Shown here: piece by piece, positions 12,709 through 27,115 of the stretch
Position numbering within the stretch: position 1 is the first letter of the stretch
How the letters are laid out: the number at the start of each line of letters is the position of its first letter
Source of the DNA: Tillus elongatus
Taxonomy: Eukaryota > Arthropoda > Insecta > Coleoptera > Cleridae
Direction of reading: 5' to 3'
DNA length: 64,000 nt
Assembly (NCBI GenBank): GCA_964006375.1
Contig: OZ023265.1
Location: 171,561,943 to 171,625,942, forward strand
The notes under the pieces: generated by a model
The model's input: only the letters and a program-made list of their open reading frames with translations
The model's database searches: none
What the model was told of the DNA's origin: nothing
Program-made: the position numbers and the translations under genes

Positions 12709-13546
12709 TTCTGGACGCAGCAAGTGCGTTATGGTAGTGGATTTTCATAAAAATGTTTTCAACAATAAATGTGTTTTGTTTTAATGTAAGCAGGCATCAA
12801 ATTTCGTTGCCAGTGTAACCTATATAATGGAAACTGTGCCATATTTCATCAAATAAGCTTTTCGACTAAACTCCCAAAAAAGTTTTTTGCATGAAAATGT
12901 GCAATTTTTCACGAAAATCCCAAAAGTGTTTTTTACTAACTTATTAAACATTCGTTAGTATTATGCCATTCACCTCTAAAACATAAAATACAGGCTGTTC
13001 TATTTGAAACAATTGAGTTACGACAGTTTGATTTTTTTTTATTCGGTCACTATTTGAAAGCGCACTGTATCTGGATTTTTTTCATGAAATAACGAAAACC
13101 TCTCTGAATGCGTCATTTGCATGGGACTCCGGTTTCTATTGGTAAAATGTGATATGTGCCAAAATGTGAAAAGTTGCGAAATAATTGAAATAACTCGAAA
13201 ACAAGCATGCAATAATATAAGGGATGTTCGATTTAAAAAGAAAAAAAGAAAATTTGTATCGCCAACGACTTATGGGCCACCAGTGATTGGTAAAATAATT
13301 TTTATAAGATGCAGCTCAAAATACACATACAATTGTTTCTCGTATCTTGTATAATAACATAATATTGAGCTTTACCGTAGAAATGCGTCACCTTGTATAT
13401 ATGTAAACAGATACAAACTGAAATTAACCCCGGATATGGGTCCTAGGGGACATAGTTGGCGCTCATTTGAAATTTTTTTATATAATTTAAAATTCAAAAG
13501 TTGCGGCCACCTCATTAGCGAATTTCTTCTACAAAAATTTGCTAAT
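12709..13546 (+). mobile_element. (TA)n-family element with a collapsed TA tract
   Basis: Starts TCTGGACGCAGCAAGTGCG (12709) and ends in the hairpin at 13515-13546 (TTAGCGAATTTC paired with AAATTTGCTAA). The signature block AACCCCGGATATGGGTCCTA is at 13427-13446. The TA tract is reduced to a few units (GTATATATG, 13397-13405). It therefore shows that the long tract is not needed for the element to be recognisable. Confidence 0.75.
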
Positions 13547-13555
13547 AATTATAGA

Positions 13556-14667
<1,112 letters not shown>

Positions 14668-15166
14668 AGACGAAAAGCTGACACGTAATTTTGAAAGTCA
14701 AAGTTCTGTCAAATCTTTTTGTTATTTTTTAATAAAACAAATAATTAAATTGTTCTTACCTATCTCAGATATCAGTATATGGTTTATTATTGATATTTAA
14801 CAAAAAAGACTGTCGGTAATATACTTTGTTTAGCTCAAACAGTGTATTTATCTGCTAATCGATAATGATCGTGAGCCCGAAACAATGCCTAAGCTCAATT
14901 AGGTATATGTTAAGTTTTGCAAAGTGTTTTTTTTTTTTTGTTATTTTTTACTTAAACAAATAATTTAATGATTTTTATCTATCTCAGATGTTAGTACATG
15001 GTTCATTATTGATATTCCTACAATATAGACTTTTCCTTGCCTTATCAAGTAAATACACGTGGGTCTTTCTAATTTACCTTTCAAAGTTGCTTAAAAATAA
15101 CTCCCGCATGCCTATTTATAGGACTGCAAGAAGCTAACATTTGTTTTAAACTTAATTTTTAACCTA
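14668..15166. repeat. Two diverged ~100-bp direct repeats
   Basis: 14722-14815 and 14938-15035 share CTATCTCAGATRTYAGTA, then GGTTYATTATTGATATT, in the same order, about 218 bp apart. No gene seen. Confidence 0.6.
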
Positions 15167-15201
15167 TCAAATATTTAAACAAAATAATATTAAATGCATA
15201 C

Positions 15202-15364
15202 CTGTAGAGGCCTGTTTGCTGGGCAGCAAAGTGCTGAGATGTCTTGGATTCTGCTGCATTTCTTGTTGTAATGCCTCCAGTTCATATTTATTACGATTAC
15301 GAGCAGAGTCATCGGCCCAGAGGTCTTGCATTCGACTCCGATCGGTCTGCATTCGTCTAGACAT
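15202..15364 (-). CDS. Candidate first coding exon of a host gene, unidentified
   Basis: On the minus strand an ATG at 15362-15364 opens 54 codons of mixed, non-repetitive composition (starting MSRRMQTDRSRMQDLWADD). The frame reaches a textbook splice donor, CTACAG then GTATGC, at 15202/15201. The encoded start is charged, rich in Arg, Gln and Asp, and helix-prone (ELEALQQEMQQN), possibly coiled-coil. Read through, the frame stops at 15167. No transposon similarity is evident and I do not recognise the protein. The rest of the gene would lie to the left, beyond nearby transposons, or in another scaffold region. Confidence 0.4.
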
Positions 15365-16020
15365 GCTGCCTTGCCACTGGTATTTCTTCTCTATTGATAT
15401 TTATATTTACACATCACAAAAGCACTAAGCAGAACCAGGGAATACACTAGTTTGATGTTAAACTTTACTAAAATACACACAAATACCTACGCAAACATCA
15501 CTGGAATATCGCCCATACAATAAAATCATTATTACATCTCTGATCGTGTAATAAACGAGATTAGATAAGCACAATATTATTTATTGCCGATTGTTAACTG
15601 GATTTTTATCGTGTTTCTCTGTGGCGTCGTTAATAACGTAATAATTCTGGCATACAAATGTTCTAACGATAGGAAAATAGAAAGTCTAACTTATCTGACA
15701 TGTGTCAACAACACGGCGATGGTTTGGCGAATGAATTAGCTAGATAAGAGGCAAAATAGAGAGACAATCGTTTTGAGAATGTGAGAAATCTCGATAATGG
15801 AACGGTTATTAGTCATCTTGTTTTGTTTCCTTGTGGCGTAGGACTTTGTTCTTGTATTGTTTAGTTGCTTATATTATGTGTCGCGGATAAGTCTTGCGTC
15901 ATGTTGATTAGCATTGTTAATGAACCTCCTTTTATAATAAGCAACGTTGCTGATTTGTTTTAAATTTCTTCGTTAGTGTTAGTATTAGTGTTATTAGGAA
16001 TGACATTGATATTTTGTTAT
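15365..16020. other. No recognisable gene; possible upstream region of the exon
   Basis: Unique-looking AT-rich sequence. If the exon at 15202-15364 is real, this would hold its 5' UTR and promoter, but I see no decisive core-promoter motif. Confidence 0.3.
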
Positions 16021-16104
16021 ACGAGGGCGGGTCAATAAGTCCGTGACTTTTTGAATGAAACAGGTTTTCGGACAAAAAATCATTTTATTTCTCAACATAG
16101 TCTC
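16021..16104 (+). mobile_element. Mariner-type element end, split by a hAT
   Basis: ACGAGGGCGGGTCAATAAGT resembles mariner inverted termini. The text runs to CAACATAGTCTC, and the sequence resumes after the hAT with CTTTGAGCTCTAGG (18144-18157). Only a short end is present. Confidence 0.5.
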
Positions 16105-18135
16105 TAGTGATGGGAAAAACTGTTATGTTGCTTTAACAGGTCGCACCTGTTACTGTTATTTAGAAATAACAGTTAAATATAACAGGTTGAAAATAACAGT
16201 ATGAACTATGAATTATTAAGAATTCCACGTAGATGTAGTAACAGTAGCTGAACCCGTCCGGTGGTGTAGTTGGGTAATGTTTAAAATAAAAAATATTCTT
16301 GTATTATGTTTAAAACAATTAATAAATTTTTTATTAAAAAAATCATCACTAATAATAATTTGGTAAAAAATTCAACAATGCAGAATTTCTTTCGAATTTT
16401 CTTAACTAATTAAGTATTAGTTAAGCATTGAGCTTGAAAACCTCTATAGCCATCTTTTCCTTGAAAATTAGACTTATATGAAATAAATGAATTATTGTAA
16501 GCAAAAAATAAAATAAATATTTTTTTTTAAATTAAAACTAATTTTTTTCTCTCTACCTATAGGGCGAAGTGTGTCTGGTTTCAACTATACCGGGTACAGG
16601 GAATATTTTTATAATTTCATTAAAATTGGTACTGTTTCTGAGATATTTTAAGTTTCAGCGATTTTTTATTTTGCAGTAGTAATAAAAAAAAAGATGTTTA
16701 AAATCGGACCTATTTCTTAGATTTCCAAAGTGAAAAGTAAAAAGGAATATTGATTTATTAGTTACATAAGGCAAAGAAGAAGTAGCAAAAAACTACCTAA
16801 TATAATATAATACCTAAGGACTCATGTTAAAGCATAACTGTACATTTGTATACATATCAGTTTTTTCTTAAAACAAAAATGCCATCTGCATATCGAGTTA
16901 TCTAATGAAGATTGAGTTTACGTCAACGACTATGTGATTATTTTTTTATATACGCGGTGACCTGATTTTATTTTTATAGTGATATAGTTCATTTTCAATA
17001 ATTTTCACTTGCTACATATACAGCCTTTCACATATTGAAAAATTAGGAACGAATTTTTTAGCGACCATAAATGTCAGAAGTGAAGGAAACTTAGCTTACT
17101 TTTTACAGGCATGACTTGTAATATTAATAAAATGAGGTAATATAAAAGGTGTTCCATTTGAATAATGAAAGTTGATGGAGTTTCCGCAAAACCGGAAGCT
17201 CCAACATGCTGCACCTCTCATAAAATTTCGGTAAAGAAATTTGCCTTTATTCTGCACATATGGTTCTTCATTACATTACGCTTTTATTTTTTGTTAGAAG
17301 GATCTCTAGTTACATTTTCGATTCTCGGTTCACCGCCGGTGAATCTCCGGTCATCTTAATCAGTACGCTTTTAAAAACTGTGCAAACAACGAACCGCTTT
17401 TGCCTAGAAATGGAGATCCACTTAAATGGTGAAAAATTCATTCTTATGAATATCCACATTTAAGTAAAATGGTGAAGGAGAAGTTTGGGACTGTCGCTAC
17501 GTCTGTTCCGTGCGAAAGACTTTTTTTCTAAAACAGGACGAATTTTAAGTGACCGCCGTAACAGACTTTCGTCGACCAAAGTCAGTCAAATAATGTTCAA
17601 CAAAAACTCAGAACTTTAAAAGTGTTTTGTTAGAAAAGTATTTCTTAGTGTAAGACAATTTTTCTCAAAGAAAAAAAGAAACATCGTTGATTTTATTTAC
17701 ATTTTTCATATTTTGTGTTCGTTTATAAATTGTAAATATATGTGTGTGTTTTTGTGAATCAACAATCTGTCAAAATTTAACAGTTTCATTGTACCGACGA
17801 CCCTACGTTCCCAAAGCTGTGAGCACACTAGTATAAAGTAGTATGTTATGAAGTAAAGTCCGCTCTATACTCTATACCCCATGCCCAGTCTCATGTCCAT
17901 TCATCCTGTTATAACAGTTGCGGATGAAAACAGAAGTTGATTCATCGTAGCTAGTTGCAGTGCAACAGAAACAGATGCGACAACAGAAACAGATACGACT
18001 CCGAGTTCTAGTGTAAAGCTCAACAGCATCCCCTCCCCGGTACCTGTTATTTGTATATATCCATAACAGGTTGTTACTGTTGCGGCTCGACAACAGTTAA
18101 AAAATAACAGACTGTTAAATAACAACCCATCACTA
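16105..18135 (+). mobile_element. hAT transposon with intact ends and 8-bp target duplication
   Basis: Termini TAGTGATGGG (16105) and CCCATCACTA (to 18135) are perfect 10-bp inverted repeats. They are flanked by the perfect 8-bp duplication ATAGTCTC (16097-16104 and 18136-18143). Both subterminal regions are dense in AACAG/CTGTTA motifs, the kind of repeated motif that hAT transposases bind. At about 2.03 kb it is short for an autonomous hAT and keeps only a transposase C-terminal remnant. Confidence 0.9.
17160..17620 (+). pseudogene. hAT transposase C-terminal (dimerisation) remnant
   Basis: Across two frames the sequence reads KEKFGTVATSVPCERLF and then KTGRILSDRRNRLSSTKV. This matches the C-terminal hAT dimerisation region of ZBED/Ac-type transposases (pattern ATSVPSERxFSxAGxxxxxRRxxL). 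A frameshift lies within a T run near 17525. No zinc finger or catalytic core is recognisable upstream, so the gene is largely lost. Confidence 0.8.
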
Positions 18136-18151
18136 ATAGTCTCCTTTGAGC

Positions 18152-18865
18152 TCTAGGTAAAGGTTTACTTTCAGGGCGCGTGTTCGATTTTTATGAAATT
18201 TTGTATATAGGCGTGTTTTACGGTGTAGATGACAAAAATCACAATAAAAATTAGGACAGAAGCCAACTTTTGTAGTTATTTGGACATATTTGTAGGAAAA
18301 ACGTAAGTTGTACTCACTTTTGAGGCATGTTTTGGTCATATTTTACACATTTTCGGGGGTCGTTCGTTCATGCTAAAGAAGGGTGTATTCCACTATTCTA
18401 ATTTATTTTTACATAGTTAGTGCACCCCCTTAATTGTTTATGTGTTTCTGAAAATTGCCCTTCTTTTCATCGTATAAGTTGAAATTGACATTTGACATTA
18501 AGTTGGCGTTATATGTCAACTGTCAATTTCAACTTAGGATCGGTTAATACGATGAAAAGAAGGGTAATTTTCAGAGACACATAAACAGTTAAGGGGGTGC
18601 ACTAACTATGTGAAAATCAATTATAGTGGAATACACCCTTCTTTAGCGTAATATAAAACGAACGACCCCTGAAAATGTGTAAAACATGTCGCAAAAGTGA
18701 GTACCATTTACGTTTTTTCTACAAAAATGTCCATATAACTCCAAAAGTTGGCTTCTGCCCTCATTTTTATTGTGATTTTCTACACCCTAAAACACGTCTA
18801 TATACAAAATTTCATAAAAATCGAACACGCGCCCCAAAAGTAAACCTTTACCTATACACTAAAAA
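18152..18865. repeat. Near-perfect ~715-bp palindrome (foldback)
   Basis: The left arm from TAGGTAAAGGTTTACTTT (18154) is the reverse complement of the right arm ending AAAGTAAACCTTTACCTA. Further landmarks pair in order: GAAATTTTGTATATAG, AAGAAGGGTGTATTCCACTA and AGTGCACCCCCTTAA. The centre is near 18507, where GTTGAAATTGACATTTGAC faces GTCAACTGTCAATTTCAAC with only a few bases between. Arms are about 350 bp with scattered differences. No transposase is present. Confidence 0.9.
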
Positions 18866-18942
18866 AAATCACTCTCGGTTTCGGTGTTTACCTAAAAGTC
18901 AATATAAATACATGTATAAGTAGAAATCAGTTAGAATATTTT

Positions 18943-18987
18943 CATCCTCTGATGAAGCTAACTTTGTTAGCGAAACGATCGTTAGGT
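18943..18987 (+). ncRNA. Hammerhead-like ribozyme motif (PLE terminus)
   Basis: Order seen: CCT, CTGATGA, one extra A, stem II GCTAAC-TTT-GTTAGC (perfect), GAA, AC-GATC-GT (short stem III), T at the cleavage position, AGG pairing with CCT. The terminal repeat runs on to about 19065. This copy has the best-paired stem II of the set. Confidence 0.65.
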
Positions 18988-19175
18988 CTTTTAAAATGTG
19001 ACGTGGTGATTTGTGCTCTCCAAGTGTGCTCATCAGTGCTCATCACATGTTCCAATCTTCACTTAGTGAATTATACCTCTATGCCAATTTTGATAACGAT
19101 TTATAAATATGTTTTGAAATTATTTAAACTGAATGACGAATATATTACATTATATATTATATTATCATTAACAAA

Positions 19176-19500
19176 AAAGTGTGGACATAGCAAGTGCGTT
19201 ATGGTAGTGAATTTTCATAAAAATCTTTTAAATAGCAAATATGTGTTTTTTTTTAAAAAGAAAGCAGACATCAAATTTGATTACCAGCATGACCTATATA
19301 GTAGAAAGAATGTATCATATATCTTCAAAATAACGTAATTACTTGAAAATGTACAAAAATTTTTCGAAAATAAACTTAAAATGTTCCCGAAAAAACTAGC
19401 TTTCTGGCCAACCAACATTATAGGTTAATAGCAAATTGTGCTATTCAAATTTGAAGCATTTAATAAAAATTCGCTACCATAACGCACTTACTGCGCCCCG
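19176..19500. mobile_element. Short element with inverted termini of the (TA)n family
   Basis: Left end GTGGACATAGCAAGTGCG with GTTATGGTAGTGAATTTTCA. The right end is its complement, AATTCGCTACCATAACGCAC followed by TTACTGCGCCCCG. It is about 320 bp with no coding capacity. It shows that the family terminus can occur at both ends, as in a MITE. Confidence 0.7.
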
Positions 19501-19843
19501 AATTTCTTTTCTTACAAACATGCAGTATAATTTCGTGGTCAAAATTCGATACATTAAAGGTCAGCTCAGAACTGACAATGACCGGGGGAATTAGACTATC
19601 TAATTGAAACAAAACATTGTTTAATCTATTTGAACTGAGCAGATTTTAATAACAATTCGCTACCATAACGCACTTGTTGCGCCCCGAATTTGTTTTCTTA
19701 CAAACATGCATTATAATTACGTGGTCGAAATTTGATTCATTAAAGGTCAGCTCAGAACTGGGACGGATCGTGGGAATGTGACTATCTAATTAAAACAAAG
19801 CATTGTCTAATCTATTTGAACTGAGCAGATTTTCTGGCTAACA
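19471..19843. repeat. Two tandem ~186-bp units
   Basis: Each unit begins TCGCTACCATAACGCACTT (19471 and 19657) and ends near TTTGAACTGAGCAGATTTT. They are diverged by scattered substitutions. Confidence 0.85.
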
Positions 19844-19859
19844 ACTTGTGGCGGTGGTT

Positions 19860-19904
19860 CCGACCGCAGTGTTTCCGACCGCAGTGTTTCCGACCGCAGT
19901 GTTT
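19860..19904. repeat. Three tandem 15-bp units
   Basis: CCGACCGCAGTGTTT repeated three times without change. The following 250 bp (to about 20160) has an LTR- or promoter-like look (a CTCTCTCCTTCTCTTCTC pyrimidine stretch, then AATAAAG at 20154), but I cannot prove LTR ends. Confidence 0.85.
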
Positions 19905-20214
19905 CCGCCAACACTACTCTGTCTTTCTGGGTTAATACTCTTGACAGTTAAAAGTTACGTTATGCGACAGCCAGCTGTCAAGAACTACGGCAACTATAAG
20001 ATACACTAGGCGATCTCTCTCCTTCTCTTCTCTACCAACCGCTACAGTGAACACACGTCCTCCACGCTCGGTCAGTTATATGCTATGTACTCATGTACTG
20101 TTGTAATTGTATTATAGTTAAATGTATCATATAGTTTATTCAGTTAGTGAAATAATAAAGTATATCAAGTGTTTACCTATGGATTCAATATCACCATCCC
20201 AGGTAATATCAACA

Positions 20215-20621
<407 letters not shown>

Positions 20622-21900
20622 GAAAAAAAAGTCAGCTTTAACTGCCTGTATCTTTTTGCACAGCAATATTTCCAACAGAATTTGTTGACTTTCACCCCCT
20701 TAATTCGAAACGGACAGGCAGGTCGAGTGAAACCTTCTTGGAAAGCTCTTTCGATTCTCTAATCAATTCTGAAATTTTAAAATCTACGGACTAGTTTTCT
20801 TATAGATATTTGCTTCTAAAACTTTAAAATAAAAAATCTAAAATAATAGTATTTATTTAGTATTCAATCACAATTAGTTTTTGAAAAATTCTAAGCAGAA
20901 TTGGATCGTCAACTTCATTGTCGTATGTTCTTGCTGATATCCCGTATGTATTTAGTTAGGTTCCTACGAACTGCACGTTTTGTTATTTTCCCTTGAAACC
21001 GCGCAATACTTTCCTTATAATCGTTTAAAGCCATTCTTACGCAACAGCTTTGTGTAGTTAAAAGCAACAATTTCAAACACGCTTTAATAAAACCCATCAC
21101 TGAGAAAGGTCGAGACAAAAGACGTTTACTCTCAAAAGTGTGGTAGGCTACTCCATTACGTCGCTTTTCAAAACTCTTTGTACTTTAGAAAGTTTACTTT
21201 ATATAAAGCCACCATACTTCTTGCTGTCTGTTGTACACCACGCGATTTCATGCATCCAATTGAGTGGAATTCAAATTAGAATCCTTACTGTTTACCGACT
21301 TGCCTCTCGTTTAATTGGACTTTGAAAAAAATTGGGTCACTGTTAATTGTGTTTCGTTACAGTTTTGTTTCGCTGCTTGGTGGACGACGCATAGGTCGGT
21401 TGTGACGCTCTGGCATCAGTTATTGGAAAAATTGAGAACAATAGAATAGCTGGAAAGCTCGGTTAACCGTTTTATTCAGACACAATGTTTCAGTGCTTTA
21501 CCTTCGATAATCATGTTACCTAGTTAGTTCTATAATTGATAGGTTATAAAGACTTGATTTCAGCTTCCTATTTCAGGAAGGCACGGTGTTTGTTAACGTG
21601 GCTTTCGTGTTGTACACAGAAAATAAGACTGAGCTAAATTGTAAATCTCACATAATAACTTCAAGTAGTACACTGTGGTAATTTCATTGAGGTGTCGGTT
21701 TGAAAAAAAAAAAACGATTGGACTATTTTGACCTTTAACTCTTAACCCGTTACTGCATGACTTTTTATTTTTGCTCAGAAAAAAAATTGGGGCACAGGGA
21801 ATAAAGTATAAACAACTGGAAAAATATTGGAAATGATTTATGTGGAATTTGAAGGACACAAAACAGCAAAATACGGGTTTGTGCCATATATGTCACGACA
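20622..21900. other. No recognisable gene
   Basis: AT-rich. Short frames (for example 67 codons on the minus strand at 20915-21118) show no domain. The Jockey-like copy 2 begins to be recognisable near 21970. Confidence 0.4.
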
Positions 21901-22374
21901 TGCAGCTACGACTTTTGCATACAGAAAACCTCTTCAGCCACTCAAAAGCCTTGGTTCTCTAAATCCTGTGACAAGGTCAGACTTGAAAAGGTCAACGCTC
22001 ACAAAACGCTTCTACACAATCCCAGTCAAGAAAACCGTCTAGCATTTAACGATGCAAGAAATCGCTATGTCCGCATTCTTTCTGAAGCAAAAGAACTCGT
22101 TTAGTAACCACATCAATAACAAAGTCCTCTCAAGCTCCAACGGCAGAAAACCCTTCTGGACTCTTGCTAAATCTATTGGGAATAATTTCTGCAAGAGCAC
22201 GTTCCCACCTCTTGTTTCAAGAGATGAAATTGTTTTTACCGCCCTGGCAAGGCTGAACTTTTTGCCTCGTCGCTCGCCGGCAATTCTACTCTCAACCCAC
22301 CTCCAAATGTTCAACCAACAACAGTCCCCAATGTCGCGCATAAAATGACCGATATCATTTTCAAAACTAAAAAG

Positions 22375-23287
<913 letters not shown>

Positions 23288-23299
23288 AGGTACGAAAGA

Positions 23300-24740
23300 T
23301 GCCCTCTTCTCTTAATACCAGAAAAGCCTCTGGCCTTAACGAGATCCCAGCAATTGTTGTCAAAAAAATGCGCACCATAACTTGCTCCTTTCCTGACTCG
23401 TCTGTTTCAGACATCTTACAATAGAGACATATCCCCTAGTAACTGGAAAACTGCTCGAGTACAACCCGTCCCCAAGAAAGGATCCAAAGCGCTTCCTAGC
23501 AACTACAGGCCTATTTCTCTCCTTTCAGTCGTCTCTAAAGTGATGGAAAAGTATATAAACACCGAATTACTAAAATTTCTTGAAAAACACAGTCTAATCC
23601 ACGACAGGCAGTACGGATTCCGTCAGCGCAGATCAACTGCCGACCTCCTTTCCTTTGTCACCCATTCTATGGAACTACACGATGATTCCCAGATTGTCGC
23701 TCTAGACATACCCAAAGCATTCGGCCAGGTCTGGCACGCAGCTCTGCTTAATAAAATTCCGGCCTATGGCCTACTGCCAAAACTTTGTACCTGGACAGCA
23801 AATCTCCTCTCCAACCGGAGCATATCTGTTGTCGTGGATCGCCATTCCTCTAAACTGTATGTAATTAATGCAGGAGTCCTTCAAGCTTCAGCTTTAGTCC
23901 CTACTTTGTTTCTCCTCCACATCAATGACCTCCTCTCTAGCACATCCAACCCAGTTCATAGTTACGCCGACGACAGCGCCATCCACACAAATATACAATA
24001 TTCTAAGCCTGTCTCTTTAGCCCAATTAGATGAGGATCGCAGACACAAGGAGGGTTCTGTCTCTGTGGATCTCCAAAAAATATTAGACTGGGGAAGTAGA
24101 AATCTTGTACAATCCAACTCCACTAAACCCCAGTCTTGCTTTCTATCTCATAAGAGATACACCTGTCCGAGACCCAACACAATGAACAACCAAGTTATTC
24201 AAAGTAATGAATCCTTTTCACTTGTTGCCATTTCTGTGGATCTAAATCTCAATTGGAACCAACATATCACATCAATTGCAGAAGCAGCTGCTAAGAAATT
24301 AGGTTTCCTCTTCCGAGCTCGCAAATACTTTTCACCAGCTAATCTCTATACCTTATATACTTCACGAATAAGGCCAAACCTCGAATACTGCTCCCACCTC
24401 TGGGGTGCCGCTGCCTCTTCTACACTCGCTATCCTGGACTCCATTTACATACGTCTCATCGGTGACCCTACCCTCACCCAAGGGCTGCCATCCCTTGCCC
24501 ACCGACGTGCCGTTGGTGTCCTCTCTCTCTCTTTTACAGATATCTGCACGGGCACTGCTCAGAGGAGCTTTCTTCCATATAGTTCCTCCACCTGCTGCCC
24601 CCAACAGATCTACCAGGTGAACAGAGCGAATGCACCCTTTTACTGTTCAGCTCACCAGACATAGAACATCTTGTTATGCCCGCTCTTTTGTCCCGAGGAC
24701 TTCCAAGTGGTGGAATTCCTTGCCGGCACATGTTTTTCCT
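23300..24740 (+). pseudogene. Jockey-like ORF2 reverse transcriptase, broken
   Basis: The upstream part is frameshifted (the expected NYRPISLLSVVSKVMEKYI segment is readable at about 23501-23555). From 23540 a frame runs to 24664. Motif A is ALDIPKAFGQVWH, where Gly replaces the usual Asp after Phe. The QGS motif is changed to LQASA, and motif C is SYADDS (about 23961-23979). A thumb and a C-terminal tail follow (SRIRPNLEYCSHLWGAA, then RRAVGVLSLSF). The lesions and altered core residues indicate a dead copy. Known role: copies its own RNA into DNA at a nicked target. Confidence 0.85.
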
Positions 24741-24862
24741 TCTCCTTCGAACCCCCAAACCTTCAAGTCATGAATTAATAAGTTGCTTCTTTCTTCCATG
24801 TCGACACCCACGGTACCATAGTATTTAGGCTGTAAGCCCTCGTGGTGTGTTGTTGAAATAAA

Positions 24863-25778
24863 AAATAAAAAAATAACAAAAATCGTATATTGCCGTAGCC
24901 AAAACCTTCTTTTGAATATCAGAAAAACTATTGCATCTTCTTTAGTATTTTAAAAGACGTAACAAATTGGCATACAACGTTTAAATGTTTGATCCAATTG
25001 AATTTCGACCGCTATACAATTTTTTACGTCCAATGTGTTCTTTTTTTAACCCCCGACGCAAGGAGGGGTGCTGTGTGTTTCACTTTATATGTCTGTCTGT
25101 GGTCTCGTAGCTCTACCTTTAACTTTAACCCCCTTTTGTTATCAAAATCGTTTTATAGCTTCCCCCATTATATCACAATTTTACTATTGCTGTTTTTTGT
25201 TTGTTTGTTTAAGAGTGAATTATATATCGTTGTTAGTGGAGTATTACAACGATAGCTCTAGATTCTCTGTGACTAATATACAATGATCATAAATTATTAT
25301 TGCGCTCTATTTCTCATAAATGGGCACACACGCGAAAAATTGTTTTGAATGTTACCTGAATCTCGTACGCCTCGATGTATTAAATCCTAATAGTCCTTTA
25401 ATGTCTTTCACAAAACTCGTAGAATGTTAATAGACTTCATATCTGTCTCCTACCTGTAAATGACACGTTTATGTAAATGACTAGGAACATCCGTGTCCTT
25501 TCTACTAGAAACTACCTTTGCATGGTCCAGTGCGCTTTCTTTCATTAGCAGCTAATGCTGCGTGCGTCACGTAGATCTCTGGAGATATAGGGTCGAACAA
25601 TTTTGAACTATTGATGCATTAACAATATCTTGTATTTGAAGTGTGAAATTCGATGCATTTTGTCCATAAAATCCGATAATTTCTCCCGGTTCGCCTGGCA
25701 GAAGATTCAGGTATGACTATCAGTTCTCCATATTTTGATCACAGAACAAATCTCGGGATCTTTTTTATTATTTTTATT
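24863..25778. other. No recognisable gene
   Basis: Contains CCCCCGACGCAAGGAGGGGT (25051-25070) followed by a TGTCTGTCTGTGG phrase, a combination I associate with dispersed arthropod repeats. Nothing codes convincingly. Confidence 0.4.
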
Positions 25779-27112
25779 TCAACAACACACCACGAGGGCT
25801 CACAGCCTAAATACTATCGTACCGTGGGTGTCGACAAGGAGGAAAGAGGCAACTTGTTAATTCTGGACTTGAAGGTTTGGAGGTTCGGGGGAGAAGGAAA
25901 AACGTGTGCCGGCAAGGAATTCCACAACTTGGAAATCCTCGGGACAAAAGAGCGGGCATAATAAGATGTTCTATGTCTGGTGACCTGGACAGTAAACGGG
26001 TGCATTCGCTCTGTTCCCCTGGTAGATCTGTTGGGGACAGCAGGTGGAGAAACTATGGAAGAAGGCTCCCCTGGGCAGTGCACGTGCATATATCTATAAA
26101 AGAGTGAGAGGTGACCAACGGCACGTCTGTGGGCAACGAATGGCGGCCTTTGGGTGAGGGTAGGGTCACCGATGAGACGTATAGCTCTCTTCTGAATGGA
26201 GTCCAGGATAGCGAGTGTAGAAGCGGCAGCAGCACCCCAGATGTGGGAGCAGTATTCGAGGTTTCGTCTTATTTGTAAAGTATATAAGGTTTAGAGATTA
26301 GCTGGTGAAAAGTATTTGCGAGCCCGGAAGAGGAAACCTGATTTCTTAGCCGCCGCTTCTGCAATTGATGTGACATGTTGGTGCCAATTGAGATTTAGAT
26401 CCACAGAAATGCCAACGAATGAAAATGACTCATTACTTTGAATAACTTGGTTGTTCATTGTGATGGGTTTTGGGCTGGTGTATCTCTTATGAGATAGAAA
26501 GCAAGACAGATGTGGTGGAGTTGACTTGTACAAGATTTCTACTTCCCCAGTCTAATATTTTTTGGAGATCCACAGAGACAGAACCCTCCATGAGTCTGCG
26601 ATCCTCATCTAATTGGGCTAAAGAGACAGGCTTAGAATAGCATATTTGAGTGGAGGGTGCTGTCATCCGCGTAACTGTGAAGTGGGTTGGATGTGCTAGA
26701 GAGGAGGTTATTGATGTGCAGAAGAAACCAAATAGGGGCTAAAGCTGAACCTTGAGGGACTCCTGCATTAATTGGATACAGCTTAGAGGAATGGCCATCC
26801 ACGACAACAGAAATGCTCCGGTTGGAGAGGAAATTAGCGGTCCAGGTACAGAGTTTTGGTGTTAGGCCATAGGCCGGAAGTTTATTAAGCAGAGCTGCGT
26901 GCCAGACCTGGTCGAATGCTTTGGATATGTCTAGAGCTATAATCTGGTATTCACCGTGTAGTTCCATAGACTAGTTCCAAGACTGTGTGACAAAGGAAAG
27001 GAGGTCGGCAATTAATCTGCGCTGACGGAATCCATACTGGCTGTCGTGGATTAGACTGTCTTTTTCAATAAATTTTAGTAATTCGGTGTTTATATACTTT
27101 TTCATCACTTTA
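25779..27112 (-). mobile_element. Jockey-like non-LTR retrotransposon, copy 3, 5'-truncated
   Basis: The minus strand carries a fragmentary ORF2 from about 27112 down to the 3' end at 25779, next to a short A/T-rich tail. Recognisable reverse transcriptase pieces are ALDISKAFDQVWH, GVPQGSALAPIWF and SYADDSTLH, here with the canonical residues. Several frameshifts and stops split the frame. The 5' truncation abuts a (TA)n-family element at 27116. Confidence 0.85.
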
Positions 27113-27115
27113 ATT

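Noticed and set aside
19850..20200. Possible LTR or first exon (ATG near 20178 followed by CAGGTAATA)
   Set aside because: I cannot find a partner LTR, target duplication or further coding sequence.
21593..21859. 88-codon minus-strand frame
   Set aside because: Low-complexity, hydrophobic composition from T-rich sequence; no domain.
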